Part shown: in pieces, positions 22,418-29,482 of the stretch
Layout: the number at the start of each line of letters is the position of its first letter
Numbering within the stretch: the first letter of the stretch is position 1
NCBI RefSeq assembly: GCF_964222135.1
Contig: NZ_CAXQBR010000037.1
Coordinates: 1-33,222, forward strand
DNA: 33,222 nucleotides
Origin: Euzebya sp.
Lineage (GTDB): Bacteria > Actinomycetota > Nitriliruptoria > Euzebyales > Euzebyaceae
Direction of reading: 5' to 3'
Notes under the pieces: generated by a model
Database searches by the model: none
Seen by the model: the letters and a program-made list of their open reading frames with translations, nothing else
Told to the model about the DNA's origin: nothing
Made by a program: the position numbers and the translations under genes

Positions 22418-23782
22418 ATGGGACACCCACCGCGCGGGATCGCCCGGTTCCGCCTCGGCCGGGACGAGGGCCAGTCGACGATCGAGTGGCTTGGCATCGC
22501 CGCGGTCGTGGTGGGGATCGTGGTGGCCCTGGCGCTGCTGGCACCCACATCCGGCGGGCGGATCGGCCAGGCGCTCGAGTGCCTGGTCGTGCAGGTCACC
22601 GGCGACGGGGCGTGCGAGGGCGGCGTCGCCCGGGGTGCGCCCGAGCGCGCGTGCACGACCTCGGTGGCGTCCGGCGAGATCTCGGGTGACGTCCGCGTCA
22701 CGTTCATCAACGCCGGCGCCGGCAAGCTGGTCCGGATCCGCCACACCTCAGACGGCGAGATCCACGTGACGTTCGTCGACTCGGGGTCGCTCGGGGTGTC
22801 GGCGGAGGCCGGCGCCGAGGGATCGGTGACGGTGGGGGACAACGAGGTCGGGCTGGGGGCGAACGCCTCGATCGGCGGGTCCCTCGACGGGGAGGTCGGC
22901 GACACCGTCAGCTTCGACGACCCCGACGACGCGCGGGAGTACATCATCGACCGGGTCGCCGACGAGGCGATCGAGTCCCTCCCACCGGGCGTCGAGCAGG
23001 TGGCCGGCATCGGCAAGGACCTGATCGGCGGGATCCTCGGCCACGACGCCCCCGACGGCACGCCGGAGTCGACCCACGGCGCGATCGACATCGGCATCGA
23101 CGGCGAGGCCAGCGCCACGGCGGGACCCGCCAGCGCCGGGATCGAGGCGGCGATCGGGGCGGGCGCGCGGGTCGAGCAGAAGGCCGACGGCAGCCGCACC
23201 GTGCGCATCAGCGCGTCGGCGGAGGCCGCGGCGGCGCTCGGCATCCCGGTCGCGCTCGACGTCGGCGCGTCCGGCAGGACCGAGGTCCGCCTCGAGCTCG
23301 ACATCGCCGCGGACGGCACGCCGACGACCGGGCGGGTGGTCGCCATCACCGAGGGCGGCGTGGACGACCAGATCCTCCCCGACGTCGACAGCTTCGGCGA
23401 CCTGGTCAACCAGGTCACCACCGACATCCCGGGAGGGGAGGGGCAGCGGACCGTGATCACCGGCGAGCTCGACCTGACCGATCCCGCCCTGGCCGAGGCG
23501 TTCGGCGACGTGCTGGCAGCCGCCGGCGACGTCGACGTGGACGGGGTGGTCGAGGCGGGGGAGGAGGTGGTCGACGCCGTGGCGGACGCCGGCACGCTGT
23601 CGGTCGAGACCTACGACATCACCCGCAACTCCCTCGAGGCGGGCGCCGAGGTCAACCTCGGCATCGGCCTGGGCGCGAGCGGCGGCGGCACGCTCGAGAC
23701 CGCCACGCTCACCGAAGCGCTGTACCTCGACCCGCTGACTGGGCAGCTGGTCCCGTGGGAAGGGTGCCTCGGTGGCTCCTGA
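22418..23782 (+). CDS. Flp-pilin-headed large surface protein of unknown function
   Basis: 454 aa, ATG start fixed by the -10 at 22405. The leader (18 residues, GRDEG) and QSTIEWLGIAAVVVGIVVALALLA form a standard prepilin site with Glu23 at +5. After the helix comes a large domain unlike a pilin: CLVVQVTGDGACEGG (two Cys), a beta-rich acidic region (IHVTFVDSGSLGVSAEAGAEGS), a DDPDDAREYIIDRVADEAIESLPPGVEQVAGIGKDLIGGI helical stretch in outline, then alternating Gly/Ala-rich strands (GPASAGIEAAIGAGARVEQ; SASAEAAAALGIPVALDVG), ending LDPLTGQLVPWEGCLGG. No Hint domain and no toxin family recognised. It may be an adhesin, a tip pilin or a membrane-active effector. It overlaps the following lipoprotein gene by 11 bases. 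Confidence 0.8.
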   Translation: MGHPPRGIARFRLGRDEGQSTIEWLGIAAVVVGIVVALALLAPTSGGRIGQALECLVVQVTGDGACEGGVARGAPERACTTSVASGEISGDVRVTFINAGAGKLVRIRHTSDGEIHVTFVDSGSLGVSAEAGAEGSVTVGDNEVGLGANASIGGSLDGEVGDTVSFDDPDDAREYIIDRVADEAIESLPPGVEQVAGIGKDLIGGILGHDAPDGTPESTHGAIDIGIDGEASATAGPASAGIEAAIGAGARVEQKADGSRTVRISASAEAAAALGIPVALDVGASGRTEVRLELDIAADGTPTTGRVVAITEGGVDDQILPDVDSFGDLVNQVTTDIPGGEGQRTVITGELDLTDPALAEAFGDVLAAAGDVDVDGVVEAGEEVVDAVADAGTLSVETYDITRNSLEAGAEVNLGIGLGASGGGTLETATLTEALYLDPLTGQLVPWEGCLGGS

Positions 23783-24335
23783 TCCCCGTCGTCCCGCCCG
23801 CCGCGTCCCGCTGACCGCCGTGCTGGTCCTCGTCGTCCTGGTGACCGCCCTCGCCGGGTGCACCGGTGACGACGGAGCCGCCGCAGCCGACCTGACCGCG
23901 CACGAGCGCGACGAGTTCACGTTCGGCACCCCATCGGGGTGGGAGGTGCGGACCGACGAGCCGGAGGAGATCGAGGTCGTCGGCACCGACCAGGTCGGCG
24001 ACTCGATCGAGGCCGTCACGGGCAAGGTCGGGAACTACGAGGGCGACGGCGTCCGCCTGGCCGCTCAGGGCGCCCTCGACGTGTTCCGCGTCGCCGTCGA
24101 CGACCACGAGTTCACCGACGAGCGCGACGTCGACGTCACCGGGGCGGACGAGGGGATCCTGTTCGAGTCGACCTACGCCTCGGCCACCCTCGACGAGCGG
24201 ATCCGGCAGTGGGACGTCTTCGCGACCGCCGAGGGGTCGAGCCGCGTCGTGTACCTGTCGCTCAAGGCGCCCGAGTCGATCTTCGACGAGACCGAGATGA
24301 CCGCCGTGCTCGACTCGCTCGAGGTGACCCTGTGA
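23772..24335 (+). CDS. Lipoprotein of PsbP/LpqN-like character following the pilin fusion
   Basis: 187 aa, GTG start inside the previous gene. Basic n-region, hydrophobic core and lipobox VTALAGC. The exported domain starts ERDEFTFGTPSGWEV, a pattern common to PsbP/LpqN-like proteins, and ends IFDETEMTAVLDSLEVTL, matching the closing VLDSWQWLS of the membrane protein at 17015-17599. Translational coupling to the pilin-fusion protein suggests a chaperone, anchor or immunity partner on the outer face of the membrane. The choice between these is not possible from sequence. Confidence 0.7.
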   Translation: MAPDPRRPARRVPLTAVLVLVVLVTALAGCTGDDGAAAADLTAHERDEFTFGTPSGWEVRTDEPEEIEVVGTDQVGDSIEAVTGKVGNYEGDGVRLAAQGALDVFRVAVDDHEFTDERDVDVTGADEGILFESTYASATLDERIRQWDVFATAEGSSRVVYLSLKAPESIFDETEMTAVLDSLEVTL

Positions 24336-24754
24336 CCGCGAGCTCGCGCGGGGGCAGGCAGCTCTCCGCAGACGGGCGGTCGGCGCTCGTGGCCGTCGGC
24401 GTCGGGGCGGCTGTGACCGTCGGCGCGCTGGTGGTGGCCGGCCTGGTGATCGGCGTCGTCGCCGTCGTCGGGTCGCCGGGGGCGGTGCGGCTGGTGTCGC
24501 TGCTGCTGATGGCGCTGGTACCGGCCGCCGGGGTGCTGGTCGCCAGCCGGATCGCGGCGCGCGCGGTCGGCCACGGGGTGCCGGCCGCGGCGGTCGGCTT
24601 CGTCGGCCCCATGGCCGTCGTGGTCGTCATCGCCCTGCTCGGGCTCCTCGCGGACGACACCGCAGCATCCACCGCCGTCGCCAGCCCGGTGGTCGGCACG
24701 CTCCTCGCCGCCGCTGTGGCCGCACTCCGCCGACCGGACCGCACCCCGGCGTAG
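24332..24754 (+). CDS. Small four-helix integral membrane protein
   Basis: 140 aa, GTG overlapping the previous stop. Four hydrophobic segments: AVGVGAAVTVGALVVAGLVIGVV, LVSLLLMALVPAAGVLVAS, AAAVGFVGPMAVVVVIALLGLL and VASPVVGTLLAAAVAAL. The N-terminus is hydrophilic and the C-terminus basic (RRPDRTPA). I do not recognise a family. As third gene of the pilin-fusion module it may be an integral-membrane partner of the fusion protein or an immunity factor; this is inferred from coupling alone. Confidence 0.6.
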   Translation: MTASSRGGRQLSADGRSALVAVGVGAAVTVGALVVAGLVIGVVAVVGSPGAVRLVSLLLMALVPAAGVLVASRIAARAVGHGVPAAAVGFVGPMAVVVVIALLGLLADDTAASTAVASPVVGTLLAAAVAALRRPDRTPA

Positions 24755-24775
24755 GGGCCGCCCGGAGGGTCCGCC

Positions 24776-24906
24776 CGTCGTTCGCCCGTGGGGCGATGGC
24801 GCGCGTCTCAGGATCGGCTTCGGCCCCGTCGTTCGCCCGCGGGGCGATGGCGGGGACGTCGCCGGCCGTTGCCAACCCCGCGAGGCGCCCGTGGTGCGAT
24901 GGCGGG
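24776..24906. repeat. Mini-array of three palindromic repeats
   Basis: In the 177-bp convergent gap, CGTCGTTCGCCCGTGGGGCG-ATGGCG (24776) recurs at 24827 with one change in the loop (GCG for GTG), and a more diverged copy lies at 24885. The shared GCGATGGC cores start at 24793, 24844 and 24896, spacings of 51 and 52 bp. Each core contains TCGCCC-N3-GGGCGA, a six-bp hairpin in copies 1 and 2. It looks like a REP-type element or bidirectional terminator; spacers are unrelated. Confidence 0.7.
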
Positions 24907-24931
24907 CACTCCGGGACCCGCCCTGCCGCCC

Positions 24932-26410
24932 CTACGTCAGCGGCGTCAGCAGCTGGTCGACCGGGGCGTGGTCGTCGGTCAGCACCTCGGCGCCGTCGAT
25001 GAACGCCGCGACCTCGTCTGGAGCGGTGATCACGACGTCGTCGTCGCCGCGCTCGACGGCGCGGGACCGGATGTCCTCGGCCGGGATCGGGGCGTCCGAG
25101 CCCACCATCACGAAGTTCCCGCCCTCCTGGCCGCTGATCCGCTCGGGCGGCGCGATCACCGCCACGTGCGCGAACACGTCCCGCAACGTCGCCGCCTCCG
25201 CCCGGGCGAACCCGAGGTCCCCGTAGTCGATCAGGTTGATGGCGTAGACGCCGTCGTCGACCATCACCCGTCGGACGTCGGCGACCAGCTCGCGGGTGGT
25301 CAGGTGCCAGGGCACCGCCTGCCCGCCGAAGGCGTCGCCGATCACGAGGTCGTAGGCGCCGTCGGGCTCGTCGGCCACCGCGATGCGGGCGTCGCCGGTC
25401 CGGACCTCGAGGTCATCGGACAGCTCGAGGCCCAGCTCGTCGACGGCGAGGTCGACGAGGGCGGGGTCGAGCTCGAGCACCTTCGAGTACGTCCCCGGCC
25501 GGGTCGCCTCCAGGTACTGCGGCAGGCTGAACCCGCCGCCGCCGATGTGCAGCACGTCGAGCGGCGCACCCGCCGGCGCGACGGCCTCGAGCACGTCCGA
25601 CAGCGCCTGGGCGTAGGTGAACTCGAGGTGCGTGGGGTCCTCGAGGTCCACGTAGGAGTGCCGCAGCGTGTCGAGGATCAGGAGCCGCCCTGACGGCCGG
25701 TCCGGATCGACCTCGACACGGGCGCAGAAGTACGCGCTCTCGAGCTCGCACCGGCCCGGCAACACCGCTCCGAGCGCTCCCGTCGCCAGGGCCAGGACCA
25801 CGGCGGCGGCGACCACCGACCGGCTGTCCGGCGTCCGCGGGAACCAGAGCCACGCGACGATGCCGGCGACGATCATGAGCCCGCCGACCCCGTAGATGAT
25901 CGCCGGCGACGGCAGCGCCGCGACGAAGAGGAAGCCCGCGGCGAAGGTGCCGAAGAGCCCGCCCGCGGTGCCGAGGGCGGACAGCCAACCGACGACCGAC
26001 CCCGTCTCGTCCAGGCTCGAGAGCTGGATCTTCACGACCATGGGCGTCACGGCGGACAGCACCGCGGAGGGCAGGAAGAACCCGATGGCGGTCAACACGA
26101 CGATGGCGATCGGCCCCGCCCCGAGCCCGGCGGAGCCGACCAGCCGGATGAGGGGGAGGGACGCGACGGCGAGCGCCCCGCCGAGCACCATCGTCGGTCC
26201 GAGCAGCTTCCGCGGGTTCACCCGGTCGGCCAGCCGGCCGCCGTACCAGGTGCCGAACGCGATGCCGGCCAGGACCACGCCGATGATCCCGGTGAAGGTC
26301 TCGAGGGTCACGCCGACGTAGGGGGCCAGCAGGCGCCCGGCGACGATCTCGAGGACCAGGACGGCGGCGGACGTGGTGAAGACCAGGGCGCTGGCGATCA
26401 GGGGCGGCAT
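24932..26410 (-). CDS. Spermidine-synthase-like protein with N-terminal membrane domain
   Basis: 492 aa, ATG at 26410. Residues 1-215 contain about seven membrane helices (LIASALVFTTSAAVLVLEIVAG; VVLTAIGFFLPSAVLSAV; AAAVVLALATGALGAVL) in the pattern of fused MFS/spermidine synthase proteins. Residues 220-492 form an aminopropyltransferase/methyltransferase-like fold: VLHIGGGGFSLPQYLE, VLELDPALVDLAVDELG, VRTGDARIAV and YDLVIGDAFGG. In true SpeE the acidic residue in the last motif is catalytic; here GDAFGG keeps the Asp. Substrate unknown; members include polyamine synthases and uncharacterised enzymes. The C-terminus ends near the repeat array; the gene diverges from the c-di-GMP gene. Confidence 0.9.
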   Translation of the reverse strand: MPPLIASALVFTTSAAVLVLEIVAGRLLAPYVGVTLETFTGIIGVVLAGIAFGTWYGGRLADRVNPRKLLGPTMVLGGALAVASLPLIRLVGSAGLGAGPIAIVVLTAIGFFLPSAVLSAVTPMVVKIQLSSLDETGSVVGWLSALGTAGGLFGTFAAGFLFVAALPSPAIIYGVGGLMIVAGIVAWLWFPRTPDSRSVVAAAVVLALATGALGAVLPGRCELESAYFCARVEVDPDRPSGRLLILDTLRHSYVDLEDPTHLEFTYAQALSDVLEAVAPAGAPLDVLHIGGGGFSLPQYLEATRPGTYSKVLELDPALVDLAVDELGLELSDDLEVRTGDARIAVADEPDGAYDLVIGDAFGGQAVPWHLTTRELVADVRRVMVDDGVYAINLIDYGDLGFARAEAATLRDVFAHVAVIAPPERISGQEGGNFVMVGSDAPIPAEDIRSRAVERGDDDVVITAPDEVAAFIDGAEVLTDDHAPVDQLLTPLT

Positions 26411-26418
26411 CCGGCGAG

Positions 26419-26424
26419 ATGGTA
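26419..26424 (-). promoter_or_regulatory. -10 element for the spermidine-synthase-like gene
   Basis: On the minus strand this is TACCAT, eight bases before the ATG, giving a message with almost no leader. No ribosome site is visible in those eight bases. Confidence 0.45.
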
Positions 26425-26462
26425 CGGAGACCTGCGCGGGACGGCAGAGACGTGGGAGCCTG

Positions 26463-26490
26463 GTGGCGATGCACGCAGTCACATCGCCAC
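26463..26490. promoter_or_regulatory. Perfect 9-bp inverted repeat in the divergent control region
   Basis: GTGGCGATG (26463-26471) pairs with CATCGCCAC (26482-26490) across ten bases, centre 54 bp upstream of the GGDEF-EAL start. Symmetry and position suit a dimeric regulator site for either divergent gene, or a 5' leader hairpin. No regulator gene is adjacent. Confidence 0.45.
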
Positions 26491-26530
26491 GCCCCGGGCC
26501 TGCCCTGGCACCCGGGTCGGAGCCGACCCG

Positions 26531-28459
26531 ATGACCGGACCGACGCCCGACGGGACCGCCGACGCGGACCGTCGCTCCCGCCTGCCCCTCCGACTCGCCG
26601 TCGCCGTCGGCGTCCTCCTCGTCGTCTGCGGCCTCGGCAGCCTGGCCATCACCGCGGTCACGACCGGGACGACCGCGGGGGAGTGGTGGCTGCGCGCCGG
26701 GTTCGCGATCGCGCTGGCCGGCGCCGGGACCCTCGCGGCCTACCTGGCGACCCGCCCGGCCGCGGAGCGGATCCGTCGCCTGTCGGTCCAGGCCGCCGGG
26801 GCCGACGCGCGCCTGCGCGCCGGCTTCCAGGGCAGTCCCGCGGCGATGGCGATCACCGACGCGGACGGGACCATCGTCGAGGCCAACGACGCCTACGCCG
26901 CCCTCGTCGGGGTCGAGGACACCGCGCTGGTGGTCGGGGCGCGTTGGCTCGACCACATCCACCCCGACGACCAGCCGCGCTGCCAGGCCGCCCTCACCGC
27001 GTCGGGGCCGGTCGAGCCCGAGACGGTGCGCTACGTGCGGGTCACCGGTGAGGTGGCCCACGTCATGCAGACGTGGGTGGCGGTGACCGGCGACGGTGGG
27101 CAGCGGCTGTGCTTCCTGCAGGGCACCGACGTCTCCGAGGCCCGGCGGGCCACCGAGACCCTCCAGCGCCTGGCGTTCACCGACCTGCTGACCGGGTTGC
27201 CGAACCGAGCGGCGCTCGAGGAGCGGCTGGCGGAGATCGCCGAGCGCGTGGATCCGACCCGGATGGCGGGCATGGCGGTCCTCGACCTCGACCGGTTCAA
27301 GCTGATCAACGACAGCCTCGGCCACCACGAGGGCGACCGGGTCCTGCGAGCGGTCGGCAAGCGGTTGCGCGGGGCGGTGCCCGACGGCGCGCTCGTGTCG
27401 CGCACCGGCGGGGACGAGTTCGCCGTCGTGGTGCCCGACATCCCGGACCGCGAAGCCCTCGGCGTGCTGGCCGAGCGTCTGATCGCCGTGCTGGAGGAGC
27501 CCATCGCGAGGGGCGGTCGCCGGTTCTACGTCAGCGCCAGCATCGGCCTCGCCGTCGCGGAGGTGCCCCACGCCGTCGACTCCCTGGGCGCCCACGCCGA
27601 CGCCGCCGCCTACGCGGCCAAGGCCAGCGGCCGGCGGCGCTGGATGATGTTCGACGCGACCATGGCGCAGGCGGCCAACGAGCGGCTCGAGCTCGAGAAC
27701 GACCTCCGCGACGCCCTCGGGACCGGTCAGCTCGAGGTGCACTACCAGCCGATCGTGGACAGCGGCGCGCGGCGCCTGTCCGGTCTGGAGGCCCTCGTCC
27801 GCTGGCGCCACCCCCGCCGCGGCCTGCTCGGACCCGACGCGTTCATCGGGCTGGCCGAGGACACCGGTCTGATCGGGCTGCTCGGCGGCGAGGTCCTCGA
27901 CACCGCGCTGGCCGACCTGACGCGGCTGGCCGAGATCGACTCCGTCGAGCACGGCTGGACGGTCTCGGTGAACGTCAGCGTCGCCCAGCTGCGCCACCCC
28001 GAGTTCGTCGCCGAGGTCGACCAGCGCCTCCGCCGCCAGGGCGTCGAGCCCGGGCGGCTCGTCCTCGAGGTGACCGAGTCGATGCTGGTCGAGGACGACG
28101 TGATCGGGCGCCTCCAGGACCTGCGCCACCTCGGGGTCCAGATCGCCCTCGACGACTTCGGGACCGGGTACACGGGTGTCGCCTACCTCTCACGGGTCGG
28201 CGTCGACGTCCTGAAGGTGGACCGCGAGATCGTCCGGCGCGCCCACGACCCGCGCGGCTACGCGGTCCTCCGGGCGATCAGCCAGCTCGGCCGGGCGCTC
28301 GGCATGCGGGTCGTCGCCGAGGGGATCGAGGACGAGCGCGACGCCGGCGTGGCCGCCGAGTCCGGGTGCGACCGGCTCCAGGGCTTCGCGATCGCCCGGC
28401 CCGTGCCCGTGGCGGACGTGGCGACCCGGATCCTCCCGGAGCTCGCACCGCCCCGCTGA
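26531..28459 (+). CDS. Membrane PAS-GGDEF-EAL c-di-GMP turnover protein
   Basis: 642 aa, ATG with GGAG about 9 bases upstream. Two N-terminal helices (residues about 18-40 and 50-70) precede a PAS domain (AMAITDADGTIVEANDAY, WLDHIHPDD). The GGDEF domain has the intact signature RTGGDEFAVVV (293-297), with NDSLGHHEGDRVL upstream; the inhibitory RxxD site is absent (PDGA at that position), so feedback control is unlikely. The EAL domain has EALVRWRHP (E420), NVSVAQL, EVTESMLVEDD, DDFGTGYTG, KVDREIV and VAEGIED, so the phosphodiesterase residues look complete. It may be bifunctional. c-di-GMP often controls pili and biofilm, but a link to the Tad locus here is only by proximity. Confidence 0.95.
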   Translation: MTGPTPDGTADADRRSRLPLRLAVAVGVLLVVCGLGSLAITAVTTGTTAGEWWLRAGFAIALAGAGTLAAYLATRPAAERIRRLSVQAAGADARLRAGFQGSPAAMAITDADGTIVEANDAYAALVGVEDTALVVGARWLDHIHPDDQPRCQAALTASGPVEPETVRYVRVTGEVAHVMQTWVAVTGDGGQRLCFLQGTDVSEARRATETLQRLAFTDLLTGLPNRAALEERLAEIAERVDPTRMAGMAVLDLDRFKLINDSLGHHEGDRVLRAVGKRLRGAVPDGALVSRTGGDEFAVVVPDIPDREALGVLAERLIAVLEEPIARGGRRFYVSASIGLAVAEVPHAVDSLGAHADAAAYAAKASGRRRWMMFDATMAQAANERLELENDLRDALGTGQLEVHYQPIVDSGARRLSGLEALVRWRHPRRGLLGPDAFIGLAEDTGLIGLLGGEVLDTALADLTRLAEIDSVEHGWTVSVNVSVAQLRHPEFVAEVDQRLRRQGVEPGRLVLEVTESMLVEDDVIGRLQDLRHLGVQIALDDFGTGYTGVAYLSRVGVDVLKVDREIVRRAHDPRGYAVLRAISQLGRALGMRVVAEGIEDERDAGVAAESGCDRLQGFAIARPVPVADVATRILPELAPPR

Positions 28460-28484
28460 GCAGCCCCCGCCGGGCACCCGCGGG

Positions 28485-28490
28485 TAGAGT
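28485..28490 (+). promoter_or_regulatory. -10 element of the deoC promoter
   Basis: TAGAGT (TANNNT) ends ten bases before the deoC ATG. An alternative in-frame GTG at 28489 overlaps this element, which supports the ATG at 28501 and a leader of only a few bases. Confidence 0.5.
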
Positions 28491-28500
28491 GCGGTGGGCG

Positions 28501-29472
28501 ATGCGCACCGATGTCACGACCCGACCGCCCGGCCTGGAGGACATGCCCGGCCCGGGGGCGAGCGATGCCACCCTGACCCGCTTCCTCCACGGCCTCCCCG
28601 GCGTCGACCAGGTCGGTGCCGAGGGCCGCGCCGCCCAGCTCGCGACCCGGTCCATCAAGGACGGGTCGAAGGACTGGGCCCTCGACACGATCGTCCGGAT
28701 GACGGACCTCACGACCCTCGAGGGCGCCGACACCCCCGGCAAGGTCCGCGCCCTCGCGCGGAAGGGCATCACGCCCGACCCCGACGACCCGACCTGCCCG
28801 CCGGTCGCCGCGATCTGCGTCTACCCGGACATGGTCGCCGACGTCGCGGCGGTCACCGCCGGCACCGGCGTCGCGGTCGCCGCAGTCGCCACCGCGTTCC
28901 CGGCGGGCCGGGCGGCGCTCGACGTGAAGCTGTCCGACACCCGCCAGGCGGTCGCCGACGGCGCCGACGAGATCGACATGGTCATCGACCGCGGGGCGTT
29001 CCTGTCAGGCCGGTACGCGAAGGTCCTCGACGAGGTCGTCGCGGTGAAGGAGGCATGCGGCCCCTCCGCCCACCTCAAGGTCATCCTCGAGACCGGCGAG
29101 CTCGCGACCCTCGACAACGTCCGCCGGGCCAGCGTCCTCGCCATGATCGGCGGGGCGGACTTCATCAAGACCTCCACCGGCAAGGTGAACCCCGCGTCGA
29201 CGCGACCGGTCACGTTGGTCATGCTGCAGGCCGTCGTCGACTTCCACGCGGCCACCGGGCGGGCGGTCGGCGTCAAGTCCGCCGGCGGCATCCGCACCTC
29301 GAAGGACGCGATCCGGTACCTCGTCATGGTCAACGAGACCGCGGGGGAGGGGTGGCTCACGCCCGACCGGTTCCGCTTCGGCGCCTCGAGCCTCCTCAAC
29401 GACGTCCTGCTGCAGCGCCGCCGTCGCCGCTCCGGCGTCTACGAGGGTCCCGACTACGTCACCATCGACTGA
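28501..29472 (+). CDS. deoC: Deoxyribose-phosphate aldolase
   Basis: 323 aa, ATG as set by the promoter. DeoC cleaves 2-deoxyribose 5-phosphate to acetaldehyde and glyceraldehyde 3-phosphate. Present are AAICVYPDMV, VATAFPAGRAALDVKLSDT, DEIDMVIDRG, the Schiff-base Lys in FIKTSTGK (K223) and the second Lys in GVKSAGGIRT (K259). The N-terminal 60 residues extend beyond the compact E. coli form, as in other long actinobacterial DeoC proteins. Followed 10 bp on by an aldehyde dehydrogenase that could oxidise the released acetaldehyde. Confidence 0.95.
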   Translation: MRTDVTTRPPGLEDMPGPGASDATLTRFLHGLPGVDQVGAEGRAAQLATRSIKDGSKDWALDTIVRMTDLTTLEGADTPGKVRALARKGITPDPDDPTCPPVAAICVYPDMVADVAAVTAGTGVAVAAVATAFPAGRAALDVKLSDTRQAVADGADEIDMVIDRGAFLSGRYAKVLDEVVAVKEACGPSAHLKVILETGELATLDNVRRASVLAMIGGADFIKTSTGKVNPASTRPVTLVMLQAVVDFHAATGRAVGVKSAGGIRTSKDAIRYLVMVNETAGEGWLTPDRFRFGASSLLNDVLLQRRRRRSGVYEGPDYVTID

Positions 29473-29482
29473 GGAGCGGACC

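Noticed and set aside
24776-24906. Possible CRISPR array.
   Set aside because: Only three repeats, the third clearly diverged, no cas genes, and the repeat is a short palindrome; a REP-like element fits better.
24932-28129. Very long minus-strand open frame (over 1000 codons) running through the PAS-GGDEF-EAL gene.
   Set aside because: Only its 3' part (24932-26410) encodes a recognisable protein; the rest is the GC-rich antisense shadow of the well-supported GGDEF-EAL gene.
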